A DNA stretch of 64,000 bases, from positions 310,001 to 374,000 of the forward strand of contig JBDUYP010000007.1 of the NCBI GenBank assembly GCA_039944535.1, written 5' to 3'. Shown here piece by piece: positions 1 to 8,514 of this stretch. Origin of the DNA: JAMZMI01 sp039944535 (lineage in GTDB: Bacteria; Bacteroidota; Bacteroidia; Cytophagales; Cyclobacteriaceae). A program made the position numbers and the translations under genes. A model generated the notes under the pieces. That model was not told the DNA's origin, did no database searches, and saw nothing but the letters and a program-made list of their open reading frames with translations. The number at the start of each line of letters is the position of its first letter. Positions within the stretch are counted from its first letter, which is position 1.

Positions 1-273
1 GAGATCAAGCACTACATGGAGACAGGTGAACACCTGGCAAAACCTAATCTGGAAGAGCGGGTGCGCATAACGGAAAAGCATCTGGATTTCTCCGTAGAGT
101 GGAAGGAGGGGTTGAAAGGTATCTTTGAAATGCGCCGGCACTACACCAACTATTTCAGGGGAATACCTAACTTCAAGCCATATCGTACGCGGCTGGTGGA
201 GTCAGATTCTTATGATGAAATCAGGGAGATTTTGGCTGAAATCCCGGAAGTATTTGCCGAAGCAATGGCCTAA
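1..273 (+). CDS. dusB: tRNA-dihydrouridine synthase, C-terminal end (partial)
   Basis: An open frame enters from the left edge (first codon GAG at base 1) and stops at TAA 271-273, giving 90 residues. The text EIKHYMETGEHL followed by a helical stretch ending in MRRHYTNYFRGIPNFK resembles the C-terminal helical tRNA-binding domain of DusB/NifR3 enzymes, which reduce uridines in the tRNA D-loop using FMN and NADPH. The FMN-binding TIM barrel lies outside the window, so the catalytic cysteine cannot be checked. The next gene starts 3 nt downstream on the same strand, suggesting co-transcription. The identification rests on the tail alone. Confidence 0.8.
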   Translation, partial: EIKHYMETGEHLAKPNLEERVRITEKHLDFSVEWKEGLKGIFEMRRHYTNYFRGIPNFKPYRTRLVESDSYDEIREILAEIPEVFAEAMA

Positions 274-276
274 TCT

Positions 277-1185
277 ATGCAAAGCAGAACCCCTGTCCTT
301 GCGTGGCTATTGCTCATTTTGCTTTCTCTGATCTGGGGGAGTTCGTTCATTTTGATCAAAAGAGGATTGATAGGGCTAAACCCTACCGAACTCGGTGCGC
401 TTAGAATCTTTTTGGCTGGTGTAGTCATGCTGCCCTTGGCCGTCAGAAGGTTTGGCCAGGTGCCAAAACATCGCATCAAATTCTTGATTGTCATAGCTTT
501 GGTAGGCAGTTTTGTTCCTTCTTTCTTATTTGCCATAGCTCAAACAAGACTGGCCAGTTCGATTACCGGAGTGCTCAATGCTGTGACGCCTATTTTCACT
601 ATCCTGATCGGGGTTTTGGTTTACGGCCAGAAGAAAGACCCAAGAGTTTACATAGGGGTACTTATCGGGTTTGTGGGTACAGCCACATTAATAACCAATG
701 GCTCTTTGGGAAGTATCCAGCATATCAACGCATACGCCCTGCTAATAGTCATCGCTTCTATGCTTTATGGTGTGAATGGAAATGTGATCAAATTTCACCT
801 GTCTGATCTACCTGCTTTGACGATCACTTCTGTATCTCTGAGTTTTGGTGGAATTGTTAGCGGACTATACCTGATATTTTTCACTGATTACTTTCATAGG
901 GTGAGCCACCTTGAGGAGGTGCTGCATGCTTCATATTACATAGTTTTTCTGGGTGTACTGGGCACAGCACTTGCGCTGGTTATTTTCAATAGGCTTGTAC
1001 AACTTACTGACCCGGTATTCACTTCGTCAGTGACTTATATTATTCCCATAGTGGCGGTGCTTTGGGGTCTGTGGGATGGAGAGTCTCTTTACCCAGCGCA
1101 TTATGTCGGCATTCTACTCATACTGCTGGGGGTGTATATCACCAACAAGTTGAGCGTCAGAAAACAAAAAAAGCTGAATCCGTGA
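277..1185 (+). CDS. EamA/DMT-family transporter
   Basis: 302-residue, very hydrophobic protein with about ten predicted membrane helices in two repeated halves, the usual size and layout of drug/metabolite exporters with two EamA domains. The first helix carries SLIWGSSFILIKRGL, a typical EamA start (W-G-S-x-F), and the second half repeats a similar pattern near residue 165. It probably exports a small metabolite or amino acid across the inner membrane; the substrate cannot be read from sequence. The ATG lies 3 nt after the dusB stop. The stop codon sits inside the loop of a downstream hairpin. Confidence 0.88.
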   Translation: MQSRTPVLAWLLLILLSLIWGSSFILIKRGLIGLNPTELGALRIFLAGVVMLPLAVRRFGQVPKHRIKFLIVIALVGSFVPSFLFAIAQTRLASSITGVLNAVTPIFTILIGVLVYGQKKDPRVYIGVLIGFVGTATLITNGSLGSIQHINAYALLIVIASMLYGVNGNVIKFHLSDLPALTITSVSLSFGGIVSGLYLIFFTDYFHRVSHLEEVLHASYYIVFLGVLGTALALVIFNRLVQLTDPVFTSSVTYIIPIVAVLWGLWDGESLYPAHYVGILLILLGVYITNKLSVRKQKKLNP

Positions 1186-1198
1186 GAATCCAGCTTTT
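1169..1198. terminator. Bidirectional terminator hairpin
   Basis: Arms AAAAGCTG (1169-1176) and CAGCTTTT (1191-1198) pair perfectly around a 14-nt loop that contains the TGA stop of the EamA gene. A-rich sequence on the left and T-rich sequence on the right let it act for both convergent genes (EamA on plus, the 302-aa membrane protein on minus). Confidence 0.6.
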
Positions 1199-1219
1199 AT
1201 CAGTATATCGTTTATGATT

Positions 1220-2128
1220 TTAGCTCAGCTTTGAGAAATCAAATTCTTCTAGGAACTTCCTCGCTTCAGTTCTGTTTTGGAATTCGTAGATCAGAGTTTC
1301 ACCATTCGTGTCATGAATCTCAACTTTTATCATTTCAATGTTGTGATCATGGTCATGTGGGTGAACGCCAAGTGCCACAATGGCTTCATTCTGCTCAGGG
1401 TTGCTGGAAAGGTTCTTTGTGATTCTCTTAATCCTACCACAGTAGCTACACTTGTATTCTTTTTCTATTTCGCCATCCTGACCATCTTTAGGAGCTACTA
1501 ATATTTCTTCCTTCTCAAGTTTTAGCGTTTGGAACCCGCACCTATCGCACTCAAGTGCGCTGAGGTGGCCCGCATATTTTTCAATGTGCGTATCCTTAGT
1601 CTCTTCGTCAATCCACACGTCATAATCTACAGAGAACGCATCTTCCTCAGCCTGCATCCCTTCATCCAGATATGCGTCTTCTTCTGACTCGCTCAGTAGT
1701 TTCATTTTATTTCCAGTAGCCGGATTTACCCTTGGCGTATATCTGAGCCTTTTTAGCTTTTTGCTAAGTGGCCCTGGGTAGTAATATCTGAAAATCAGAT
1801 AAGCGATGTAACCGTGAAGCGTTCCCAAACAGAGAGAAATAAATACTCTGATTGCGAACCATACGGCACTTATTTCAACAATATCTGTTTTGGCCGTATT
1901 AGCTATGAAAAATATTGCCGCAGCTATGGCATAATTTACGTTGAGATAGGACTTGATTTCTGACTCACTGGCCAGTTCATATTTCTCTTTGTAACCTCCG
2001 ACACTCATGTATCGAATTTGATAGATGATGAACATTAGTACAGCTAGCGCTATACTGCCGAGAAAAGCATACCACATGATGTCTCCCCAAGTGCCAAGAA
2101 ATGCTACGTAAGCCTCTTTATTTTCCAT
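1220..2128 (-). CDS. Membrane protein with a C-terminal zinc ribbon and His-rich tail (unknown)
   Basis: 302 residues of unknown function. Three hydrophobic segments are visible near residues 14-38, 66-80 and 89-115. They are followed by an acidic cytoplasmic region and a CxxC...CxxC pair (CDRCGF near residue 196 and CSYCGRIKR about 35 residues later) that looks like a zinc ribbon. The tail contains a histidine/aspartate cluster, HPHDHDHN, and a short domain with several beta strands. No family was recognised. It stands alone, convergent with the EamA gene and divergent from glycogen synthase. A metal-sensing or metal-binding membrane protein is one possibility, but this is inference. Confidence 0.8.
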   Translation of the reverse strand: MENKEAYVAFLGTWGDIMWYAFLGSIALAVLMFIIYQIRYMSVGGYKEKYELASESEIKSYLNVNYAIAAAIFFIANTAKTDIVEISAVWFAIRVFISLCLGTLHGYIAYLIFRYYYPGPLSKKLKRLRYTPRVNPATGNKMKLLSESEEDAYLDEGMQAEEDAFSVDYDVWIDEETKDTHIEKYAGHLSALECDRCGFQTLKLEKEEILVAPKDGQDGEIEKEYKCSYCGRIKRITKNLSSNPEQNEAIVALGVHPHDHDHNIEMIKVEIHDTNGETLIYEFQNRTEARKFLEEFDFSKLS

Positions 2129-2477
2129 AGTTAAACTTTATAAGTTGTTAAAATTAACTTTCTAATTGATATACACAAAACTATTCGTGATATGGAATTA
2201 TTTGATTTTCAAAAAATAACTGTAAAAATGCTAAATCTGATTAATTATTTAAACAAACTGGGAGGGACTGGAAAGATAGGCAAAGCACATTAAATTTCAA
2301 CAGAGGTTAAGTTAGAACCTTCAAATATTTTGATGGTTGGCAGGATAAAAACTGTTATGATATCATCACTTGGCACTTTTAAGGTTTCAGCAAAATCATG
2401 CTTCATTGGGTAGCAATAATTCCTTTTTTTTCATTAAAATACAGTAAAACTATCACCTTTTAGAAAACACCTGACTG
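2129..2477. other. 349-bp divergent intergenic region
   Basis: AT-rich gap between two divergently transcribed genes (the minus-strand membrane protein and plus-strand glycogen synthase), so it should hold both promoters. I see no clear TANNTTTG box close to either start. A 33-codon open frame at 2192-2293 lacks recognisable protein features and is probably chance. No repeat or structured RNA was recognised. Confidence 0.5.
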
Positions 2478-4304
2478 ATGACTGAAGCAACGAAGAGACT
2501 TACCAAGGGCAGTATTAAAAACACTTTACTTATTGAAACAGCATGGGAAGTGCTTAATCAGGTCGGCGGAATCTATACAGTGATACGATCTAAGGTGCCC
2601 ACCGTGGTTCCGAAGTGGGATCAAAACTACTGTCTGTTGGGGCCGTATATGCCGCACAATGTGAGCACTGAGTTTGAGCCCATCAACAAGTCGAACGACG
2701 TTTTTGCCAAAGCAGCACAGAATATGCGAAACCTTGGCTTTGGTGTTCATTATGGTGAATGGTTGATCTCAGGACGTCCAAGGGTGATTCTGTTTGACCT
2801 GGGCTCTGGTATGCCGCAGCTTGGCTCAATAAAATATGCACTGTGGGAGCATCATGGTATCTCGAGTCCTGCTGACGATTTCCTTCTCAACGATGTTTTG
2901 GTTTTCGGAGATATGGTGAGAATATATCTCACGGAGTTGGAAAAGGTGGCCACCAACAAAAAGATTATTGCTCATTTTCATGAGTGGATGGCGGCATCAG
3001 GGTTGCCGGAACTCCGTAGGCAGAAGTCATCGGTCAAAACGATATTTACTACACATGCTACTTTGCTGGGCAGGTATTTGGCTATGAATGATCCTCAGTT
3101 TTATGACCACCTTCCATTTCTGGACTGGGAGAAGGAGGCCAATCATTTCAACATTCAGACCAATGCGAGTATAGAACGAGCAGCAGCACATGGATGTCAT
3201 GTTTTCAGCACCGTGAGCGAAGTGACGGCTGTGGAATGCAGGCAGCTGCTTGGGAGAGATCCTGACGTGATTCTTCCCAATGGGATCAATAATCAGAGAT
3301 TTGAGGTTTTCCATGAATTTCAGAATATGCATCAGGACGCAAAGAATAAGATACATTCTTTCACCATGTCGCATTTCTTCTCAAATTATAGTTTTGACCT
3401 TGACAATACACTCTACTTTTTCACCTCGGGTAGATATGAGTACCTCAACAAGGGTTATGACCTGACGCTGGAGGCACTTGCCAGACTCAATCACAGGTTG
3501 CAAACAGAAAAATCTGAGGTTACCGTGGTGATGTTTTTCATTACGAAGCGGCCTTTTCACGGGATCAACCCAAATATTTTGCATTCTCGTGCTTTGCTTG
3601 AGGAGTTTCGGGGAACCATTGAGGCCATAAAAGAACAAATCGGAAACAGGCTGCTTTTTGAGTCTATTGCCAAGGATGACAACAGACTACCGGAGCTTAA
3701 GGATTATGTGGATGATTACTGGAAACTGCGCTACAGAAGAACCTTGCAGTCGTGGAAATCGGATAACCTGCCGCCAATTGTGACGCACAATTTACTCGAT
3801 GATGCCAATGATGAAATTCTCAGTTTCTTGAGGACATCAAATCTCCTTAACCATCAGTCAGATCGCGTAAAGGTGGTATATCACCCAGATTTCATCAATT
3901 ATACAAACCCTTTGTTTAGCATGGACTATGGTCAGTTTGTGCGAGGCTGCCATCTGGGGGTATTCCCGAGCTATTATGAGCCGTGGGGCTACACACCGCT
4001 GGAGTGTATAGCGAGTGGAGTGCCAACAGTGACCAGCGATCTGGCAGGGTTTGGTGATTACGTCAATGAAAACGTGAAAGACCATGACAAGCGCGGAATC
4101 TACCTGGTGAAGCGGAATCAGAAATCCTTTGACGAGGCTGCCGGCCAGCTGGCCAACAGGCTCTATAACTACATTCGCCTCAACAGAAGGCAAAGGATAG
4201 AACTAAGAAACCGTACTGAAGCTTCCGCCAGTTTGTTTGACTGGGCCACTTTGATCAAGTATTACGATCAGGCTTATGCTCAGGCCATAGATATGGATGA
4301 CTAG
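2478..4304 (+). CDS. Glycogen synthase, GT3 family (eukaryote-like)
   Basis: 608-residue glycosyltransferase that should extend alpha-1,4-glucan using a nucleotide-diphosphate glucose donor. The N-terminal sequence TAWEVLNQVGGIYTVIRSK (about residues 20-38) and the C-terminal YEPWGYTPLECIASGVP (about 500-516, containing the catalytic E-x-x-x-x-x-x-E pattern) are typical of the GT3 family of fungal and animal glycogen synthases, not the shorter bacterial GT5 GlgA. GT3 members also occur in Bacteroidota. The N-terminal regulatory extension of animal enzymes is absent. Its stop shares the bases CTAG with the stop of the convergent protease gene. No other glycogen gene is adjacent. Confidence 0.9.
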   Translation: MTEATKRLTKGSIKNTLLIETAWEVLNQVGGIYTVIRSKVPTVVPKWDQNYCLLGPYMPHNVSTEFEPINKSNDVFAKAAQNMRNLGFGVHYGEWLISGRPRVILFDLGSGMPQLGSIKYALWEHHGISSPADDFLLNDVLVFGDMVRIYLTELEKVATNKKIIAHFHEWMAASGLPELRRQKSSVKTIFTTHATLLGRYLAMNDPQFYDHLPFLDWEKEANHFNIQTNASIERAAAHGCHVFSTVSEVTAVECRQLLGRDPDVILPNGINNQRFEVFHEFQNMHQDAKNKIHSFTMSHFFSNYSFDLDNTLYFFTSGRYEYLNKGYDLTLEALARLNHRLQTEKSEVTVVMFFITKRPFHGINPNILHSRALLEEFRGTIEAIKEQIGNRLLFESIAKDDNRLPELKDYVDDYWKLRYRRTLQSWKSDNLPPIVTHNLLDDANDEILSFLRTSNLLNHQSDRVKVVYHPDFINYTNPLFSMDYGQFVRGCHLGVFPSYYEPWGYTPLECIASGVPTVTSDLAGFGDYVNENVKDHDKRGIYLVKRNQKSFDEAAGQLANRLYNYIRLNRRQRIELRNRTEASASLFDWATLIKYYDQAYAQAIDMDD

Positions 4305-5932
4305 TTTGCAACCAGGCCTTCAGCCTCCTTCAAGACGGTAAGTGCTTTGGTAAGGATTTCGTTTTGCTCATTGAAGATTGGGTAAAACCCTTCGTTTTTC
4401 CACACGCTCCTTGCTATGTAGGCCTTCAGATAGTTACGCAACAGGGCTTTAGACTTTTGGAAATCCAGATCATCGTACTCCACTCCATTTTGCTCTCCTG
4501 TTTCTACAAGCGAGGCTAGTATCTCATCCGAGACTCTAAATTCTGTTTTGAATTCAGCAAAGTCCCATTTCTCAAATTCAGCCTTGCGGGTATCCGAATA
4601 CCTCAGAGAAAACTCCTGAATGGTGTTGCTGTTAAACAGGCGAACCAGATATGTGCTGTTCTTGCTCGTGTCTAGCGGCACAAAATAGTCCGGAATGATA
4701 CCTCCACCACCGTAAACCAATCGGCCATTGTCGGTTTTGAAAGTTAGGCTGTCATTTACTTTGATGCTATCGCGGCTATACATTTCCCCGTTTTCAAACC
4801 TTTCATAATACTCCATGTGATAGTCATCAGGATTATCAGAATATGGCTTTTGAATACACCTGCCACTAGGCGTATAATATCTGGATATGGTCAATCGCAT
4901 AGCCGAACCATCCATAAGCTCAACAGGCATCTGTACCAGCCCTTTTCCATAAGACCTTCTTCCCACCACCAATGCACGATCATGATCTTGCAATGCGCCC
5001 GAAACGATTTCAGAAGCAGAAGCAGAGCCTTCATCTACGAGCACTACGATGGCACCATTTTCAAAATCTCCTTTCTCACGAGAGTAGTATTGTGAGTCAT
5101 GCCGAGGATCTTTTCCTTTAGTGTACACGATCATCTGATTGTCTGCAAGTAGCTCATCTACCATTTTCACAGCCTGTCCCAGGTACCCGCCGGGATTTCC
5201 AGTCAAATCCAAAACCAAATCTTTCATGCCTTGCTCCATGAGCCGGGTCAGGCCTTCCTTAAACTCCATGTATGTAGTAGCCGAAAACCGGTTCACTTTA
5301 ATGTATCCGGTGGTTTCATCAATCATGTAAGACACATCTACCGAAAACTGAGGAATAACGTCCCTCTCGATAGTGAATTCAAGGAGTTCTTTGACTCCTT
5401 TTCTTTTGATTTTCACCACTACTTCTGAGCCTTTTGGCCCTCTTAGTTTCGAGATCACATCTCTGTTGGTTATCCCAATTCCGGCTACATTTTCGTCATC
5501 AACTTTTATGATTTTATCTCCAGACCTTATACCCAGGCTTTCGGAGGGGCCTCCACTCAGCGGAGATACAACATGGATGGTGTCGTGAAAAATATTGAAC
5601 TCAATCCCGATCCCCTCAAAATTTCCTTCCAACTGAGAATTGGTCATTTCGAGATCCTCTGCCGGGATATATACGGTGTGCGGGTCCAGCTTGGTGAGCA
5701 TCTCCACTATGGCATCCTCAACCAAATCGTCAGGGTTGACATCATCCACATAGTCATTTTGTATGTAGGTAAGTACCTGACGAAACTTGCTTATACTCTT
5801 ATATATATTGCCAACGACTGGAGACGTCTCCCCGGCCATGTTTGCGCCAATCAAAATACCAAGAGCCACTGCTGCTGATATGTAGATGGGCAGTCTAATG
5901 GCACTTTTGCTGTTTTTTCTTTTTTCCTCCAC
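4301..5932 (-). CDS. C-terminal processing protease, S41 family
   Basis: 543-residue CtpA/Prc-type serine protease. A membrane anchor lies at about residues 14-33, then a helical region, a PDZ domain at about 105-190 (GIGIEFN...SGDKIIKVDDENVAG) and the S41 catalytic domain. LDLTGNPGG (241-249) and EGSASASEIVSGALQDHDRA contain the family pattern; by alignment with plant D1 protease the likely nucleophile is Ser305 and the general base Lys330 (SYGKGLVQ). Such enzymes trim envelope proteins from the C terminus. The start is GTG at 5932; no ATG fits as well. It is convergent with glycogen synthase and overlaps it by 4 nt. Confidence 0.92.
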   Translation of the reverse strand: MEEKRKNSKSAIRLPIYISAAVALGILIGANMAGETSPVVGNIYKSISKFRQVLTYIQNDYVDDVNPDDLVEDAIVEMLTKLDPHTVYIPAEDLEMTNSQLEGNFEGIGIEFNIFHDTIHVVSPLSGGPSESLGIRSGDKIIKVDDENVAGIGITNRDVISKLRGPKGSEVVVKIKRKGVKELLEFTIERDVIPQFSVDVSYMIDETTGYIKVNRFSATTYMEFKEGLTRLMEQGMKDLVLDLTGNPGGYLGQAVKMVDELLADNQMIVYTKGKDPRHDSQYYSREKGDFENGAIVVLVDEGSASASEIVSGALQDHDRALVVGRRSYGKGLVQMPVELMDGSAMRLTISRYYTPSGRCIQKPYSDNPDDYHMEYYERFENGEMYSRDSIKVNDSLTFKTDNGRLVYGGGGIIPDYFVPLDTSKNSTYLVRLFNSNTIQEFSLRYSDTRKAEFEKWDFAEFKTEFRVSDEILASLVETGEQNGVEYDDLDFQKSKALLRNYLKAYIARSVWKNEGFYPIFNEQNEILTKALTVLKEAEGLVAN

Positions 5933-6035
5933 GATCTATATCCTAAAAATTTAAAATTCAACTTCTAGATTGTCTCAACGCCAATATTAAGCAAATCGTT
6001 TGCTAAATATGACTCTTACTCTTTTGAATAGTTTT

Positions 6036-6043
6036 TATCTTTG
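6036..6043 (+). promoter_or_regulatory. Bacteroidota -7 box TATCTTTG, possibly for a leaderless mRNA
   Basis: TATCTTTG matches the TANNTTTG consensus of the Bacteroidota primary sigma factor and ends 5 nt before the ATG at 6049. Transcription would then begin at or next to the start codon. No good -33 TTTG box lies at the usual 19-21 nt spacing, so support is partial. Confidence 0.45.
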
Positions 6044-6048
6044 TTAGA

Positions 6049-6765
6049 ATGAGGGTGTTTGAACGAACCATTTCAGACATAGTTGACGAAAACTATATAT
6101 ACGCCAGAGCACTGAGCTATCTGGGGATAGAGTTTTATGCGCACCCCAATAAAAAGCTGGGAGAACTGTGCGAGGAAATGGGTTTGGTGAAAGAACTGGT
6201 GATGAGGAGTTTTTACTTGTTTGATCAAAATCACCGACTTTCTCTTCGTGAGCTTAACAACTACCCACTGGAAATCATTATCCAATACCTCAAGCATACG
6301 CACAATACTTTTATCAAAGACAAATTGCCCTACATCGCCAGGTTGATTAACAACGTGGAAGGAAAGGAGGATGTTAAATTGATTTTCCCTGAGTTTGTGG
6401 AAGAATTTATCTATCATATCTATGATGAGGAGGACACAGTCTTTACATACATTGACAAGCTGATCAAGCTGGATAAAGGCAAGGTCTCCAACCCGGCAGT
6501 AGCGCTGATGGACCTTGGCGACTATTCGCTTGAGGCCATACATCGGGAGCACGAGGGAGACGATGAAATGCGGGGCATCAGAATGTTGGTGGACAATGTG
6601 CAGGATGATGATCTGCACTGGAGGGTCATAGCACGTGAGATTCGGTCTTTTGATCGTGAGATGATGTATCACGCCCAAATCGAAAATAAAATAATGTTTC
6701 CAAAGGCGATAGCACTTGAAAAAAGCCTGGGAGATAAAATCAACCAACTTAGCCGACTCAATTAA
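6049..6765 (+). CDS. Hemerythrin-domain protein, RIC/YtfE-like
   Basis: 238 residues, nearly all alpha-helical. Candidate di-iron ligands in hemerythrin spacing are H85 (LKHTHNTF), H123 and E127 (IYHIYDEED), H165/H168 (IHREHEGDDE) and H208/E212 (MYHAQIENKIMFPKA). This matches the C-terminal domain of the RIC/YtfE/ScdA family, which supplies iron to repair Fe-S clusters after nitric-oxide or peroxide stress. The N-terminal segment (VDENYIYARALSYLGIEFY...LGELCEEMGL) resembles the ScdA_N domain, but the usual paired cysteines and glycines are replaced by YAHPNKK. It is the first gene of an overlapped operon with ruvX, def and an amidase; its TAA overlaps the ruvX ATG by one base. Confidence 0.82.
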   Translation: MRVFERTISDIVDENYIYARALSYLGIEFYAHPNKKLGELCEEMGLVKELVMRSFYLFDQNHRLSLRELNNYPLEIIIQYLKHTHNTFIKDKLPYIARLINNVEGKEDVKLIFPEFVEEFIYHIYDEEDTVFTYIDKLIKLDKGKVSNPAVALMDLGDYSLEAIHREHEGDDEMRGIRMLVDNVQDDDLHWRVIAREIRSFDREMMYHAQIENKIMFPKAIALEKSLGDKINQLSRLN

Positions 6766-7178
6766 TGCCAAGAATCATGGCCATTGATTATGGAGCCAAA
6801 CGCACAGGTATAGCTGTGACCGATCCGCTCATGATCATTGCATCTGCCCTTACGACAGTTCCTTCTCATACGCTCATGGATTTTCTCAAAGACTACTTTG
6901 CGAAAGAGGATGTCTCAGAGGTGGTTTTCGGAATGCCCGTAAATACGGATGGGTCGGCCACCAACAATACGCCTCAGGTTCAGGCAAATGTCAATCGCTT
7001 TAAAAAATTATTTCCCGAGAAGAAACTAATTTTGCATGACGAACGCTTCACTTCCAAAATGGCGTTGGATTCTATGATCGCATCGGGAACAAAAAAGAAA
7101 GACCGGCGAGAAAAAGGAAACATCGACATGGTGAGTGCGACAATTATTTTACAATCCTACATGGAAACACGTTTATGA
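6765..7178 (+). CDS. ruvX: Putative Holliday junction resolvase / pre-16S rRNA nuclease
   Basis: 137 residues, the normal length for YqgF/RuvX. The RNase H fold motif MAIDYGAKRTGIAVTD (residues 5-20, catalytic Asp8) is followed by VFGMPVN, HDERFTS and the C-terminal NIDMVSATIILQSYM carrying the last acidic residue. The E. coli protein processes the 5' end of 16S rRNA; Holliday-junction cleavage has been proposed from structure. It overlaps the hemerythrin gene (TAATG) and def (ATGA), which indicates translational coupling. Confidence 0.93.
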   Translation: MPRIMAIDYGAKRTGIAVTDPLMIIASALTTVPSHTLMDFLKDYFAKEDVSEVVFGMPVNTDGSATNNTPQVQANVNRFKKLFPEKKLILHDERFTSKMALDSMIASGTKKKDRREKGNIDMVSATIILQSYMETRL

Positions 7179-7726
7179 TATACCCAATTGTTCTATTTGG
7201 AGATCCGGTTTTGAAGAAAAAGGCACAGGATATTCCGGTTGGTTCGGACATTAAAGAATTGGTAGCGGACATGTTCGAAACCATGCGCGCGGCAAGTGGC
7301 GTTGGTTTGGCTGCACCGCAGATTGGCAAGTCTTTGAGGCTCTTTATTGTGGACAGTTCACCTATGGAAGAGGATGGCGACACGCCTTTGACCAGGGCTT
7401 TTGTAAATCCTGAGATAATAGATGAGACAGGCGAGGAATGGGATTTTGAAGAGGGTTGTCTGAGCATTCCGGGCATCAGGGGTGACGTCACACGAGAGGC
7501 TGAGATCAAGATCAAATATTACGATGAAGACTGGAATGAGCATATAGAGGAGTATGATGACATAAAGGCCAGAATCATTCAGCATGAGTATGATCATATC
7601 GAGGGAATTTTGTTCACAGATTATCTCACTCCATTTAAGAAAAAACTTCTGAAAGGCAAGCTTGCCAACATAAGCAAAGGCAAAGTAGATGCGGACTACC
7701 GAGTGCGCATACCGGCCAAAAGGTGA
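7175..7726 (+). CDS. def: Peptide deformylase
   Basis: 183 residues containing all three deformylase motifs in order: GVGLAAPQIG (42-51), EGCLSIPG (93-100, metal ligand Cys95) and HEYDH (137-141, two histidine ligands and catalytic Glu). The enzyme removes the formyl group from nascent proteins, normally with Fe2+ in vivo. The gene overlaps ruvX by 4 nt and the following amidase by 1 nt. Formyltransferase (fmt) is not adjacent, unlike in many Proteobacteria. Confidence 0.96.
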   Translation: MIYPIVLFGDPVLKKKAQDIPVGSDIKELVADMFETMRAASGVGLAAPQIGKSLRLFIVDSSPMEEDGDTPLTRAFVNPEIIDETGEEWDFEEGCLSIPGIRGDVTREAEIKIKYYDEDWNEHIEEYDDIKARIIQHEYDHIEGILFTDYLTPFKKKLLKGKLANISKGKVDADYRVRIPAKR

Positions 7727-8514
7727 TGGAGGACTTACGGGTCACTCTGATTCAATCTGACATTTATTGGGAAAATATAGATGCCAATCTTTCCATGTTT
7801 GAGGAAAAGATCTGGCAGATAGAGGGTGAAAGCGATCTGATCGTTTTGCCGGAAATGTTTTCTACGGGGTTTACCATGAATCCTGAACCTCTGGCCGAGC
7901 CGATGAACAGCAAAACTTTCCGGTGGATGAAGCAGCAAGCGGCACAAAACAAAGCCACGATCATGGGAAGCTACATTGTCAATGTAGGGGGGCAGTTTTT
8001 TAATCGCTTGATGTGCGTTCATCCCAATGGCTCAGCTCAGCACTATGACAAGAAACACCTCTTTGGACTAGCAGGGGAGGATGAAAAATATTCCGGAGGG
8101 AAGGAGAGAGTGATTGTTGAAGTAAAAGGCTGGAAGATACTTCCCTTGATATGCTATGATCTGCGATTTCCTGTTTGGGCACGATCACAAAAGAAAGGTG
8201 AAAACCTATATGAGTATGATGTGGTGCTGTATGTTGCCAACTGGCCAAAGCCGCGAATTGCTTCGTGGGATGCGCTGCTGGCTGCAAGGGCCATAGAAAA
8301 TATTGCGTATAGTATCGGAGTAAATAGGATGGGAGTAGATGGTGTCAATGCTACGTATGTGGGGCACTCATCGGTTTACAATTGTCTGGGCGAAAAGCTC
8401 GCTTTTTCTGATAAGGAAGAAATTATTCAGGCAGAATTAAGCGCGAGACAACTTGAGCTTTTCCGATCCAGGTTTCCATTTCAAAAAGATGCTGATGATT
8501 TTGAACTCAATTAA
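7726..8514 (+). CDS. Omega-amidase / nitrilase-superfamily hydrolase (YafV-like)
   Basis: 262 residues of the carbon-nitrogen hydrolase superfamily. The catalytic triad is visible: Glu43 in LPEMFSTGF, Lys109 in YDKKHLF and Cys143 in LICYDLRFPVWAR. The YDKKHLFGLAGE segment is characteristic of the YafV/NIT2 branch, which hydrolyses alpha-ketoglutaramate and alpha-ketosuccinamate formed by transamination of glutamine or asparagine (metabolite repair and methionine salvage). ATG at 7726 is chosen because it forms TGATG with the def stop; a GTG one codon earlier is possible. The 3' end overlaps the convergent 128-aa gene by 8 nt. Confidence 0.9.
   Translation: MEDLRVTLIQSDIYWENIDANLSMFEEKIWQIEGESDLIVLPEMFSTGFTMNPEPLAEPMNSKTFRWMKQQAAQNKATIMGSYIVNVGGQFFNRLMCVHPNGSAQHYDKKHLFGLAGEDEKYSGGKERVIVEVKGWKILPLICYDLRFPVWARSQKKGENLYEYDVVLYVANWPKPRIASWDALLAARAIENIAYSIGVNRMGVDGVNATYVGHSSVYNCLGEKLAFSDKEEIIQAELSARQLELFRSRFPFQKDADDFELN

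Noticed and set aside
2192..2293. 33-codon frame in the divergent gap before glycogen synthase
   Set aside because: No conserved motif, promoter box or terminator; such a length is expected by chance in AT-rich DNA.
6073..6771. 232-codon open frame antisense to the hemerythrin-like gene
   Set aside because: It mirrors a real gene codon for codon, has no recognisable domain or start signal, and the sense strand carries clear metal-ligand motifs.
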